Program-made: the position numbers and the translations under genes
Notes under the pieces: model-generated
What the model saw: the letters and a program-made list of their open reading frames with translations, nothing else
The model's database searches: none
Told to the model about the DNA's origin: nothing
Assembly (NCBI RefSeq): GCF_003589595.1
Contig: NW_020653855.1
Span: 1,209,002 to 1,273,001, forward strand
Direction of reading: 5' to 3'
Origin: Hyposmocoma kahamanoa
Lineage: Eukaryota > Arthropoda > Insecta > Lepidoptera > Cosmopterigidae
Length of the DNA stretch: 64,000 nt
Part shown: in pieces, positions 32,860 through 43,639 of the stretch
How the letters are laid out: every line of letters starts with the position of its first letter
Numbering within the stretch: the first letter of the stretch is position 1

Positions 32860-33379
32860 CATGGTTTCCCAATATGGTCCCTAGCCAGAATGGGCTGAAG
32901 AGTCTTAGGAGGGCGGTACGGGCCTCGAAAGCTATCGGGGCGCATTGGTGCTGTCCAGCGACCTGATTTTGATTCAAATTGGGATCGATCCGATCGGGTA
33001 GTCTCGAAATGAGATGGGTTTCTGAGCGAGAAGATGAACCTGATTCCTACTATGTCTTTCTAATTTGTGAGTTAAATCAACTGTTGTTCCGATTTGAAAT
33101 GTCAAATGTTTCCGATCGGCCAGTTGTGAATCGCAATTATGTGCCTCGACTCGGGAAAGACGCAGTTTCCGATCGGGAGAGGCAATCAAAACCAAGCCGC
33201 AGAGGGCGTTACCGCATTTGAAAAAGAAAAAACCTGAAATATCTATATAAATTACAATGATTTTTTGTGTTAAGTTAATAGTTAACACAAATAATACATA
33301 ATTTCAATTATTTTTTGTTGCGGTAGGCGTTGAAATTTTTTATCTTGTTCATGTGGGCCAGAAACTTTGGGAACCTATG
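32860..33379. mobile_element. hAT-type MITE, 520 bp
   Basis: Ends CATGGTTTCCCAA and TTGGGAACCTATG are inverted and resemble the hAT terminal motif CAGGGGTTCCCAA. 8-bp duplication GTTTAAGC / GTTTAGGC (7 of 8). A partial relative lies at about 50790-50925. Confidence 0.75.
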
Positions 33380-33399
33380 GTTTAGGCCATTACCTTCCA

Positions 33400-33805
33400 C
33401 AATAACCCAATGCTGTTACGTGACTTCACATGTTTTCCGAGCGCTGTGAACCTGAATCTTCTTCGATGTGCAGGTTAGGTATTTCCACGAAAAATTCATA
33501 AATTTACCGTACTATTCCGCCACTGGGCTTTAGAGGGCTTTAGACTCGAGGCTATGGGTAACAGTTTGTAATATCGAGTAACAAACTAAGTGTTCAAGTG
33601 AATTAGTGTTTGAAGAAAAAGCGACGTGTTTCTCAAATATCGCGCGGTTTCCAGTCATTTGTTATTCAAACACGACGCTTCCAATATCTTGCTTGCTTTC
33701 ACGATGAAGGAAAACATTGTGAGGACTTCTGTAAGCCCCCATATACGCGACAGTTCCATATCTTTCTAATTAAGTTTTGATTATAATGACACTCCCTATA
33801 AACCT
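33400..33805. other. Intergenic, no gene
   Basis: TGACTTCACATGTTTTCCGA and following is similar to 52790-52830 and is probably LINE-derived. Nothing else recognised. Confidence 0.3.
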
Positions 33806-33811
33806 CTATTT

Positions 33812-33924
33812 ATGATACCAAGTGACGGGACCAATAAGGTATGGGTCTGGTGGTAAGCAACACGCCTGTCTATAACAGTTGCAGTGCCACTCAGAGCTTT
33901 AAAACGCAAAATATTGCGGGCACA
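33812..33924 (-). repeat. Family A repeat, tail half
   Basis: From GATACCAAGTGACGGGACC to CTTTAAAACGCAAAATATTG. Followed at 34018-34082 by a Penelope terminal-repeat piece (AACCAACGTTTCGGGCC). Confidence 0.75.
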
Positions 33925-34292
33925 ACCAAAGCTCACTAAATACGAATTTACACAAATAAATTTAAAAAATAAGAGAATGTATAACCACGGAAGAAAGAAA
34001 CGAAACTTATTTTTCGGCACTAAATCGCGTATATTAGTTTTTCAAACAAACCAACGTTTCGGGCCTTTACAGACGCCTGCAAATGTCTGTAAATACTTTA
34101 ATTACTTTTTTTTTTACTTTTTCTATCATACATCGTCTTTTCTTTAGTCTTCTATTATTTCCTCACATTGTTTGAGAAAATCACTATATAAGCCTCGGCG
34201 GCCGTTCCCGCCGGAACGGGGATTGCTTGACTCGTACACGTTCAGCAATCCTTACTTCCCGGCCTCTGCAATAATGTACATTTTATATCCCA

Positions 34293-34773
34293 TTAAGGCT
34301 GCCTTTCCACCAGAGAAGTGCGAACTAGCGAGGCGGTGCGAGGATGTGTAGCGGCCTGTGAAACGGTGCGATGTTTTCCACCAAAACTCGATGTAGCTAG
34401 GTGTTACATATTTGTTCTCTGGCTAGGCGGTGAGACGCTGTCCAGCGGTTCCTTGCGAAGATGCGTTACGGACTCTTTTCAGCTATACGCGGGTAGGGTA
34501 CGGTGTGGTGGGGTCAGCGGTAGCGATGTGGCAGTGTTAGTTAGTGTCATACTTTCAGTAGCTCTAGTTTCCTATACCGTTTTTCACACATACCTCCCCC
34601 GCATCCCTCGCACACATTCCTCACTTTGTATGTACAAACACTTAGCTCCGCTAACCCTTTTCCACCGGACCTGCGCTAAGCGAGTGTAGGAAAATGAAGT
34701 TATCCTATTGGTGGATTTTTTCTCGCACACCGCCTCGCTACGTCACACATCACTGATGGAAAGGTCGCCTTAA
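34293..34773. mobile_element. TTAA-flanked MITE, 481 bp (piggyBac-type)
   Basis: TTAAGGCTGCCTTTCCACCAG at the left and CTGATGGAAAGGTCGCCTTAA at the right are inverted, with TTAA at both extremities. Subterminal GCGAGGCGGTG blocks are also inverted. GC-rich interior; the 123-codon frame inside looks non-coding. Confidence 0.7.
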
Positions 34774-34995
34774 ATTGATGTCATTACAGTATTCGAATGT
34801 AATATAAAATCATTGCGCAATGTAAGTAGTTGCCAAGTCAACAGCATGGTGAGCCTCAAGGCCGCTATAAACCGGCTAATAAGGGCGGTTACACACTACG
34901 ACTTTTAGCAGGGCGTTTGCAGCGATTCAGTCGCTATTCGTCTACCTTTACACACACGCGCAAAGTGCCCAGGTTTTAATCCGGCGATTTGTTAA

Positions 34996-35297
34996 CTTTT
35001 TTTTATAGTGTTAAGTGACGGGACGAACAAGTCGTGCACCTGATGTTAAGCTACACGCCTATACATAACAGTTCCAGTGCCACTCAGAGCTTTAAATCGC
35101 AAAGATCTGAGGGGCACTGCCACTGCGCCCGTCACCCTGAGGCATAATTTAACAAGTCCCATGTGCATGTCATTTCACCAGCACCCTTACCCTTTCAAAA
35201 CCGGAACACAATATTGCTGACATTACTGCTTAGCGAAGAAACATGTAAGGTGGCAGTATTTCCCTGGACGAACTCTTTCACAAGGAGCTCTAATCTA
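34996..35297 (-). repeat. Family A repeat, full-length
   Basis: From TTTTTTTTATAGTGTTAAGT to CACAAGGAGCTCTAATCTAA; one of the best-preserved copies. Confidence 0.85.
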
Positions 35298-35732
35298 ACA
35301 AAATGGGGTTAAAACACATTAATGCCCGAAGTCGAGGGCAATAAATTTACAACTAAATGTTTGTTGTGAATAGAGTTGTTCAAATTTAATGATGACGTAT
35401 TGCTTTCTGATCTATACGATTCGATTTGCCTTTCTATTGAATCGATATGCTTGAAACTCGCATAGAAATAAATCGATACAAAAAATCGTTAGATCGTATG
35501 GCACTTGAATCGATTTTCATAAAATTGAATCGTAATGTCCATCTTTAGTAATGAGAATCCACAGGATTACAAGGTAGATATTGTGTTGAGTTGCCTCTTT
35601 TTCATCTAAAACAAGATTTTTTACATCAATATTTGTAATAAGTATGGAATTATACGGTATTCGCCGTTTCCACTCACGATTTTGGACATAAATGGGTTAA
35701 AAACCAGGACTTCGGATAAGAATCCGGGCTGG

Positions 35733-35885
35733 TCTGCTACGCAGAGGTCCCGGGTTCGATTCTCGGTTCGGGGAAATATTTGTATGGCCTATATTTATTT
35801 CTCTCGTGAGTTTTGATGTAATTTGTGGTTGTCTATATGTGTGTCCATGGCACTCGCGATACAGGGTTTCCCTAGTGCAAGGCTA
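35733..35885 (+). repeat. tRNA SINE, head-truncated
   Basis: Starts within the tRNA part (CTACGCAGAGGTCCCGGGTT CGATTC, box B intact) and keeps the body to TTTCCCTAGTGCAAGG. Confidence 0.75.
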
Positions 35886-36002
35886 AAAAAATATTTATTT
35901 GTTTCATTTTTAAATCTTCAATTAACAAAACAAAGCAACGTGCGTAAACTTATACAGATTTTCGCACATAATGATTCAACATAACGTCGGCTTACTTTCT
36001 CA

Positions 36003-36167
36003 GGGTCGTATTCTAGAACTCTACTCAATGCTCAAGTCAGGATTTGAGTATGGTTTAAAGCACTCGAAATCATACTCAAGTCCCTGCCATTAGTGTCGTA
36101 TTTCCAGTGCTTGTGTTTCCAGTGCAATCCTGACTTGAGCATTGAGTAGAGTTCTAGAATACGACCC
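36003..36167. mobile_element. PIF/Harbinger-type MITE, 165 bp
   Basis: A near-perfect hairpin: GGGTCGTATTCTAGAACTCT ACTCAATGCTCAAGTCAGGA at the left and its complement at the right. 3-bp flank TCA on both sides, fitting the TNA target of Harbinger elements. An equal-length copy is at 43036. Confidence 0.8.
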
Positions 36168-36694
36168 TCAAACTCGTATCTTAAAGCACAAAGTTACTGA
36201 AATGCAAAAATGCATTGTATATACAAATTGGCAGGCTGATTTCACATCACGATTGCCTTCATATTCACACACTGGCTTATACCTATTCTTAAAGTAATGC
36301 ATTGACATTAACACCCTTGATTAGAAATTTAAAATAAGTAGAAAGTTTTGTCATCTCTTGAATAATCACTCTTTGTAAGATACGAGTTTGAAAAAATAAG
36401 GCATCGATAAACTACTGTATCGATGCACCCGCATTCACGCGTTGCGCCTTTTTATCGCTGCCAAAAGTCTCCGTGTGTAACCGATCTTAATCGTACAAGT
36501 TTGATAAATACTGTTAGTTGTAATAGTGAAGGGGGACTTTTTTAAATTTTAAAGTGACGAACGTTTTGGCCAATCTGTCAGGTGGGACTATGTAAACGAA
36601 GACATGGTCGACGAAATTAATTAGTCAAAAACTTTAAGACAGACTTTTTTATTATCTGAGGTGCACTGCCACCAGACATAAGTTGATAAGAAAT

Positions 36695-37310
36695 TGTTAT
36701 TGTAATACCCATATCAGTTACCACTTCCCATCAGCATCGTTAAAAGAAATAAATGACCTTATTAAGCATTGACTTACAATTATATGGACGTCGGGTCCGC
36801 GCTAAAAAGTGTCCGCACTTGTAAGGCGCTAAAATCGTATACAGAGCGCGACACTCCGCTTTAGTCTTCATTTGTTCTACGGACAGCGCGATACTGCGAT
36901 GACATAACAATTTAAATTTCGAATAGGTTGACTTGGGACATTTTTTTCGTGGTTTTTGTATTAGACCCGTCGTCCATTTATTTGTAAGTCAATGTTATTA
37001 AGTATCAAAGTTATTCCCTTGTAAGTGTCAAAACAGAAGCCTAATGGTACTTTAAACAAAGCAATTGTGCCGCTTTGTTACCAATGCCATGTGTTATGAT
37101 GTTATGTGTTATGATAGGAATTGGAGTTCATTTTCCGGAAGTATGAACGTTTCGCCATCAATGCGTATGAAATTTCTTTCATTACTGTTTACTTTCTAAG
37201 GCTCATTTTATGGCTATTTTCTAAGGCTCGTTTTCGCCTCGCTTCGTTGACGTTTGACGTCACACTTCGCGCCACTTCCCGCGATTCGCCAGGCGTCAGT
37301 TGCTGACAGA
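36695..37310 (+). repeat. Dispersed segment paralogous to 47825-48270
   Basis: Shared blocks include ACCCATATCAGTTACCACTT CCCATCA, GGTACTTTAAACAAAGC and CACTTCGCGCCACTTCCCGC. This copy holds the 36767 MITE; the other does not. Nature of the segment unknown. Confidence 0.8.
36767..36994 (+). mobile_element. hAT-type MITE, 228 bp, internally deleted
   Basis: Same ends as 16479. Perfect 8-bp duplication TTATTAAG (36759-36766, 36995-37002), proven by the uninterrupted paralogue CTAATTAAGTATCAAAG at 47900. Confidence 0.9.
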
Positions 37311-37319
37311 CGAACTCTT

Positions 37320-37550
37320 TCAGCTCCATTGCTACTAAATCCTGTACTAACTATTACGCTGTCGAATATAAATTCTTTACAAAATTATTGTAACGTAAAA
37401 AAGTAAATAGATGTAAATACGACATTAAGTTCGTAATCGAAATATTTGCACGGTTTTTCTGTTTTTCAATTATCTTTACGTAACTTAGTTTTCTAAGTAC
37501 AGTACTTCCCTGGACGAACTATTTGACAAGAAGCTCTACTGTTACTAAAA
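37320..37550. repeat. Segment shared with 40870-41080, plus family A scrap
   Basis: TCCTGTACTAACTATTACGC and TTTACAAAATTATTGTAACG TAAAAAAG match 40882 onward. 37500-37550 is the 5' end of a family A copy on minus (TTCCCTGGACGAACTATTTG). Confidence 0.65.
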
Positions 37551-37899
37551 AATTCTCCATTGGGGATTTCTTAAGCTTCTGTTCTTATTTTTTTTAATTA
37601 AATTGGTTTACCAAGCTAGCACGAAGAGCACGAAAAAAACTTCTGCGAGAGCGACATAGAAGCGCGACATATTGCATCTATGGGAGAAGAGGAGTATCTC
37701 GCGCTTTATGTCACACAAGTCGCACCCTGTTGTGCTAGCCCTGCAGCTATTACATTGTAACTTATTTAGTAGGTGCATTGATTTGTATTTTTAAATTGAA
37801 TTCACAGCTAATTACCAGTAAACACTTAATGCAAAATATGGCAAAAGAAGCCTTGAAGCCTTTGGGGTCACAACTTAGCGTAGCCTATTCCAATCTTGT

Positions 37900-38085
37900 T
37901 GAAGCAGTGCTGTAACGTTGTCCACGCTTAATTGAGATTTTTTGTGAAATTACTCCACTAGTTGTTATGATTATTATTACAAAGGTCGACCACATACAAA
38001 AACATTTTCGACCCCAGATGGGACTTGAACCCACGACCATACTGCATTGAGGAGTATTGCTTCTACCAACTGAGCCACGGGTCAA
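37900..38085 (-). repeat. tRNA-like dispersed repeat
   Basis: It contains the tRNA-like unit at 38010-38083 and the family's 3' body (TAATAATAATCATAACAACT AGTGGAGTAATTTCAC). Confidence 0.7.
38010..38083 (-). tRNA. tRNA-like sequence, probable pseudogene or SINE head
   Basis: 74 nt with near-complementary 7-bp ends (GACCCGT / TGGGGTC), box A TGGCTCAGTTGG, a 5-bp ATACT/AGTAT arm and a good T arm (GTGGG-TTCAAGT-CCCAT). The putative anticodon loop has nine bases, not seven, so an amino acid cannot be assigned. It sits in a dispersed repeat, so it is more likely a retroposed tRNA derivative than a working tRNA. Confidence 0.4.
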
Positions 38086-38319
38086 GTTATCGAGTTGTCG
38101 TAATTCTCCTATGAGTGTTTGTTAAAGATTTTTGTAACGGATTTTTCGGCATTCTGAATGGAGTAGAGCTTAAGAAGCATCCTGAAATGACATTAATAAA
38201 AATTAGTTGTGCAACAGACCTCTGCTTCTGCTTCCGCAACTTCGGAAGTTCTGCGCGTTTTTTCACATCTATTTCTTGTTTTTTACAGTGCTTTAATTAG
38301 AAATTTATAATGTTCGCGA

Positions 38320-38560
38320 TGGGCTTAGGGCGCGCGCGCGCATATTGCTAGGCGGTATGTGGGCCGCGTTTTTTAATAGTCAGTGCATTTGTGGCTTGAT
38401 TCATATCGCGTAGACGCTACGCGACGCGACGCGGCTCTACGTTAAAACGAGCAATGCAACTTTAACTTTATCCTCTACAAAATAAGGCAACATTTCATTA
38501 AACAAACTGCTGCAGAGAGCTGCGGTAGGCGCACTTTATAAAATGCAATATACTATAGAA
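38320..38560. repeat. Repeat shared with 39230-39560
   Basis: GAGCAATGCAACTTTAACTT TATCCTC and AACATTTCATTAAACAAAC occur in both places, next to GACGCGACGCGGC-like GC-rich words. 38325-38345 is a (CG)n run. Confidence 0.55.
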
Positions 38561-38569
38561 CATATTCGT

Positions 38570-39215
38570 GCGTATTGGTTGGGGTAAAACACATACATTC
38601 CTGCAGAAATGTCTTTGTAGCGCAACGCATAATGACGCACTACTCACTCTACTTATACGAAATTATAATGTACGTTAGAAATAATCTGTCTTCATTTGGT
38701 ACTGTAAATGTTTCTGGCATCCCACTTCGCCGTACCGGTCATTTGAGAACAGTCCCCTGACGCATGGCACTTGCAGAGAAAAATCCGCGTGTCATCGGAC
38801 CTACTTACTATGAGCGTTTACCCGCTACTCTCAGACTTGAACCGTCTGACGAAACATTTAGGCGCCGGCTGAAAGACCTTTTCTTGAAAAATCCTTTATA
38901 CTTTGTAAAATAATTTATGGACTTTAAATTGTAACGAATTCAGTATTTTCTATTTTTATTCTAATTTTTACCGCATTAACATACTCTTGTATAATTGTTA
39001 TCAACTTATGACGATCCTTGATGGAGAATTATATTTGATATGTAATTTAATGACAACAATATTATATAATGAATTGTTAATTTTCTAATTATTATGTGCT
39101 TTTCTTATAATTTTCCTTTTGTCTGACGATCTCAATATAATTTCTTATACTTTGACATGTAGTGCAATTAATACTGTAATGTTATATTTGAGAAATAAAT
39201 GAATCTGAATCTTCT
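38570..39215 (+). mobile_element. LINE C-terminus and 3' UTR
   Basis: Frames read YLYEIIMYVRNNLSSFGT, HLRTVPRMALAEKNPRVIGP TYYERLPATLRL and FRRRLKDLFLKNPLYFVK then stop, a typical non-LTR C-terminus with one stop. It ends AATAAATGAATCTGAATCT at about 39194-39212. Confidence 0.7.
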
Positions 39216-39219
39216 CCAC

Positions 39220-39970
39220 TAAATATAGTATACGTTCCTTCAAATACCAAAAGACAAAAGAGTAAAGCCGCGCTGCGTCGCCTACGGTAGGTAAGATTAA
39301 AGCGAGCAATGCAACATAAACTTTATCCTCAACAAAATAAGCCAACATTTCATTAAACAAACACATGAAAACGAAGCTCCTTCAAGGGGCGGCGGGCTGC
39401 AGAGAGGTGTGGTAGGCGCAACGTATTCTTTAGTTAATAAACTATACGTTTCTTCAAACAACAAAAAACAAAAGAGTAAAGCCGCGTGACGCGTCGTGTT
39501 TCACGACTCCGCCCACTTGAATCGCCTCGGACAATAAAATAGTGTAACTTAGCGTCTCAACAATAAGATATATTTCTTTGAAAGGCAGATTTAGTAGTAG
39601 ATGCAATGTAGTATATACTAAACAAAGTCGATATTTCTTTGAAAGCCAAGCAAAATTCTCTTTTGATAGAAGCAATATATACTTTATATAGTAGACAGTA
39701 TGTTCTATATTATAATGCATGTTATAAAGAGCACCCAGAGAAGCTCGACCTCTTGCTGCATCTACTTTATGGATGAATGGTCGTGTTTAAGCCATATATA
39801 GATTATACATACAAATAATATGGCGTGCATGAGAAGGTCCCGGGTTTCATTAAGATTTACTTATGACATCTGTTTCCGTTTCTGTTTCCCTTATGACACT
39901 ACCGTTGCGTCACTACAAAAATGTTAAATAAGATAGGAAATAATACATGGTTGTGAAAATAAAGTGTTAC
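39220..39970. other. Repeat-derived DNA without gene
   Basis: It includes the 39230-39560 repeat (AGAGTAAAGCCGCG twice, 39256 and 39473). No exon. Confidence 0.4.
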
Positions 39971-39976
39971 ATAATT

Positions 39977-40192
39977 GTTTTTTTTTTATACTAAGTGACC
40001 ACGGGGCATGTAAATCATACGCCTGGTGGTATTACTGCTGGTGAAATTACAGGCACATGGGACTTGTCAGTGACAATGCACCTTAAATTTTTGCAATTTA
40101 AAACTCTCTAACTGATATGGACAGGCGTGTCGCTTACCAACAGGCGCACGACTTGTTCGTATCGTCACTTAGTATCGTAAAAAAATATTTGA
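39977..40192. repeat. Two family A ends head to head
   Basis: 39977-40030 is a degenerate tail in minus order; 40034-40192 is the 3' half in plus order ending CACTTAGTATCGTAAAAAAA. The result is an inverted pair about 215 bp long. Confidence 0.6.
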
Positions 40193-40576
40193 TACTCGGT
40201 GGTTGGTGGAACCAAATGGGGTTCCAAAAAAAAGTAAATTTAACTGTTTTACATTGTTTCTAGTTCGAGTTCCATTAGTTGGATCTGATACAGGTTTTTA
40301 CGGTTGACACCCAGACGTGGTACGTCAGACTGAGTTCCGTCGTCCATAGCGCCTTTAGACACTTCTTTCAAACATGAGATCGTTCACCTCAATGACGTAG
40401 TTTGCATAATGCTTGTCCGCGTTTGATTCTCGGAGATATTTCTTTACATCATGTCAGTTTTCCTTGTAGGTACATTTTGTTTTATTTATCGTCATCGACA
40501 ATGCATTTTTTATTAGGCTTCCACGACTTTTTAGGCTTTTTTTTATGATGATAATACGAATGAATAAACGATATCC

Positions 40577-40881
40577 TTTTTTTTATAATATCAAGTGACG
40601 GTACGAACAAGTCATGCACTGAGGGTAAGCTCCACGGCTGTCCGTAACAGTTGCAGTGCCACCCAGAGCATTACATCGCAAAGATCTGCAGGGCACTGCC
40701 ACTGCGCCCGTCACCCTGAGACATAAGTTGATAAGTCCCATGTGCCTGTAATTTCACCAGCACCCTTACCCTTCAAAACCGGAACACAGTAATGCTAACA
40801 TTACTGCTTGGCGGCAGAAATAGGTAAGGTGGCAGTACTTCCCTGGACGAACTCTTTCACAAGGAGTTTTACTGCTGCCAA
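40577..40881 (-). repeat. Family A repeat, full-length
   Basis: From TTTTTTTTATAATATCAAGT to ACAAGGAGTTTTACTGCTGC, including CAGTAATGCTAACATTACTG. Close to the family consensus. Confidence 0.9.
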
Positions 40882-41194
40882 ATCCTGTACTACCTATTAC
40901 GCCGTCCAATTTAATGTCTTTACAAAATTATTGTAATGTAAAAAAGTAAACAGTAGATGTAAATAAAACATTAAGTTCGCTTATTTGGATCAAATATTGC
41001 CACCTGAAGTATACGAAATATTTGCACAATGATAATAGAAAACGGTTTTTATGTTTTTCATGTATCTCTGTGTACCTTGTTATTTATTTTGGTACTAAGT
41101 TTTATTGTACAGGACGCTACTTTTTAAAAGATTTAAAACTTGGCGTACTCAGACTAAATAGCAGTGGTAGTCTAATAATATGACGTATCTCCAT

Positions 41195-41694
41195 CGAGTA
41201 TATAACCAGAAATAGAGACGAAATGTCATTTAATTCGTTTGAAAACTATTCTGCCAAATCATTAATAATATAATAATCAATACACTGTGACAACTGCGTC
41301 CCGATTGGCTAGCCCGAATGCGAAACAATTGACGGGTGTCGTCAATTGTTTCACTTCAAATCGACCAGGTTAACTTGAGCTGTGCTATAATGGACAAAAA
41401 TTTAAAAAATACAAATTTCATATTTAATTACCGATGAAGTGTGATTCCGTTGGTTTTGTAACTAGATGTTTTGCTATTTTTCCCAAACCACCGAATGGAA
41501 CAGCCCCAATTGCTAGAGATATTGTCTTTATTACAATAAATACAGAATGTTTTTCTGATATACGGAGACGTACTCATAGGTCAGTTGTTGACGCTGTACT
41601 ATTTCAGCTTTCTAATTTGTAATTTCAGCGCAAACTGATGGGTTGCCAGGGATGAACGGCTCATATTTCGTCTCTATTACTGGTTATATACTCG
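41195..41694. mobile_element. MITE with CGAGTATATAACCAG ends, 500 bp
   Basis: Inverted ends CGAGTATATAACCAGAAATAG and CTATTACTGGTTATATACTCG are almost perfect. Undisturbed copy of the element at 8832-9681. No clear target duplication beyond AT/TA. Confidence 0.75.
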
Positions 41695-41761
41695 ATGCCT
41701 ACCGCCTTTCAAGCAGAGGCCGTAAGTTTGAATCCGAGATCGTACCTCTGATTTTTACCGA

Positions 41762-42010
41762 TTTTTTTTATAATGTCAAATGACGAGACGGACAACTTGT
41801 GCGCCTGATGGTAAGCTACACGCCTGTCCGTAACAGTTGCAATGACACTCAGAGCTTTAAATCGCAAAGATATGATGTCACCCTGAGACAGAAGTTGGCA
41901 AGTCGAAACAGGAATGCAGTAACGGTCACATTACTGCTTTGCTGCAGAAATGGGTAAGGTCGCAGTATTTTTGGGCGAATTCTTTTATAAGGAGCTCTAC
42001 TGCTAATAAA
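41762..42010 (-). repeat. Family A repeat with internal deletion
   Basis: From TTTTTTTATAATGTCAAATG to AGGAGCTCTACTGCTAATAA; about 50 bp missing after the CACCCTGAGACA block. Confidence 0.8.
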
Positions 42011-42096
42011 ATTTATGTGCCAAATTTAATTTGTAAACCATGAACTTTTTCTGAGAGGTACTAGCAATGTGACCATCACCTTGAGATGTAGTTTAC

Positions 42097-42341
42097 GGTT
42101 ACCTATCAGTGGTACGAAATGACATTTTCGAGAAATAATGTTTGCTCGAATTTTCATAACTTGGAAAGTAATTTTGAGAGGAAAATGTTTTTTCTTTTAA
42201 AAATAACTTAATCCAATCTAACTGAACTTAATCGTGTCTTTGCGATGAACATCCAACATATCCTGAAAGAATTTCGGTGTAATGAAAATTCGAACAAATG
42301 TTATTTCGGAAAAAAAGAGTTCGAGTTTGTGATAGGTTACC
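42097..42341. mobile_element. Mutator-type MITE, 245 bp
   Basis: Tips GGTTACCTATCA and TGATAGGTTACC, with a perfect 9-bp duplication GTAGTTTAC (42088-42096, 42342-42350). Arms as in 19891-20151. Confidence 0.9.
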
Positions 42342-42414
42342 GTAGTTTACAAGGCCTCTTTAATTTTCTATGAAAAAGTGATTTGGGTATGGATTGCTTA
42401 CCCATGACCAATAG

Positions 42415-42505
42415 TGGGCACGAGAGAGGGTGCGGAAGCGGGCGCGGGAGAGGTCACTGATGCGGGCGCGGGAGAGGTAATTGGAATGGGCGCGGGCGTG
42501 ACGAA
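42415..42505 (+). repeat. GC-rich minisatellite
   Basis: Three imperfect units of GCGGGCGCGGGAGAGGT spaced 15-30 bp. Confidence 0.7.
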
Positions 42506-42779
42506 ATTAAACGTTTAGGCCACAAATTCGCAACAGTGGTGCGGTCAGCGGGGCGTACATTGTGTCTTGTGTTGGTTGTATCCACGGAAGAAAAAAACCA
42601 ATAGAAGTGCCTTAAGCCTCGATTATTATCGGAAACGCTATCGCTCAAACGCACACAAACAAATGACAAACACTACAAAATCTTGATAATGATCGGTCAT
42701 AGTTTCTAATTTAAAAAGATGAAACAAATTCTGGATTGTTAATCCAATTTAAACTTTACCCAGTCGCTATATCGATGAA

Positions 42780-43240
42780 AGTTAAATACCTTTATTGCAT
42801 TATAGTTATGACACGTTTTGATTTTATATTTAAATTTTATTCGACGTGCTGCCATCTTGCGGCCAGTAGCTGGACTACGACGAATTCGATAAACAGATAA
42901 TTGAAAATTTATTAAAATTAGACTTACCGATGATATGAAATACTACGGGGAATATTTTTGGTGCGGCTGTCAGTTTTGCACTCCAAAACAGCACAATAAG
43001 GCATTTTTCTAGGATTTCAGAGAATTTGAGACTAAGGGTCGTATTCCAGAACTCTATTCAATGCTCAAGTCAGGATCTGAGTATGATTTCAAGCACTGGA
43101 ACTACGACCGTAATGGCAGGGACTTGAGTATGGTTTCGAGTGCTTTAAACCATACTCAAATCCTGACTTGAGCATTGAGTAGAGTTCTAGAATACGACCC
43201 TAGGTCTCGAAAGACCTACTATAGGTAGGCGCGTCAGACG
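42780..43240. repeat. Inverted copy of the intron 1 repeat (13200-13500)
   Basis: It shares TCGACGTGCTGCCATCTTGC GGCCAGTAGCTGGAC with intron 1 in reverse. The 43036-43200 MITE has landed in it. Confidence 0.65.
43036..43200. mobile_element. PIF/Harbinger-type MITE, 165 bp
   Basis: Same length and hairpin structure as 36003-36167, but with the interior in the opposite order. Flanks TAA / TAG (TNA-like 3-bp target). Confidence 0.75.
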
Positions 43241-43336
43241 TTAACTAAAATAACACACGTTTTCGCGCAATGGACCGGCTAAATGCACCATCATTCCGAA
43301 TTTGCGGCCTTATAGATTAGTACAAATACAGTATTT

Positions 43337-43630
43337 CAGTAGAAAAGCTCCTTTCTGAAAGAGCTCGTCCAGGGAAGTACTGCCACCTTACTTATTTCTA
43401 CCGCCAAGCAATAATGCCAGCATTACTATGCTCCGGTTTTGAGGGGTAAGAGAGCTAGTGAAATTACAGGCACATGGGACTTGTCAACTTAAGTCTCAGG
43501 GTGACTGGCGCAGTGGCACTGTCCTCTTTCTCAATCTTTGCGATTTACAGCTCTGAGTGGCACTGCAACTGTTATGAACAGGCACATGTAGCTTACCATC
43601 AGGAGCACGACTTGTTCGTCCCGTCAAAAA
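43337..43630 (+). repeat. Family A repeat, near full-length
   Basis: From CAGTAGAAAAGCTCCTTTCT to GACTTGTTCGTCCCGTCAAA; the usual TTGATATTATAAAA tail is replaced by AAAAAACACG. Confidence 0.8.
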
Positions 43631-43639
43631 ACACGCATA

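Larger units (their letters stand above)
34885..36492. mobile_element. Long inverted-end element loaded with insertions
   Basis: The tips GGCGGTTACACACTACGACT TTTAGCAG (34887) and CTGCCAAAAGTCTCCGTGTG TAACCG (36457) are inverted. Its body reappears without the insertions at 60030-60490. Insertions inside it: family A (34996), tRNA SINE (35733) and a 165-bp MITE (36003). CAAACTCGTATCTTA at 36170 and its complement near 36380 mark a further nested hairpin element. Confidence 0.6.

Noticed and set aside
34318..34689. 123-codon ORF
   Set aside because: It lies wholly inside a GC-rich MITE with inverted ends, has no domain, and its length is expected in GC-rich DNA.
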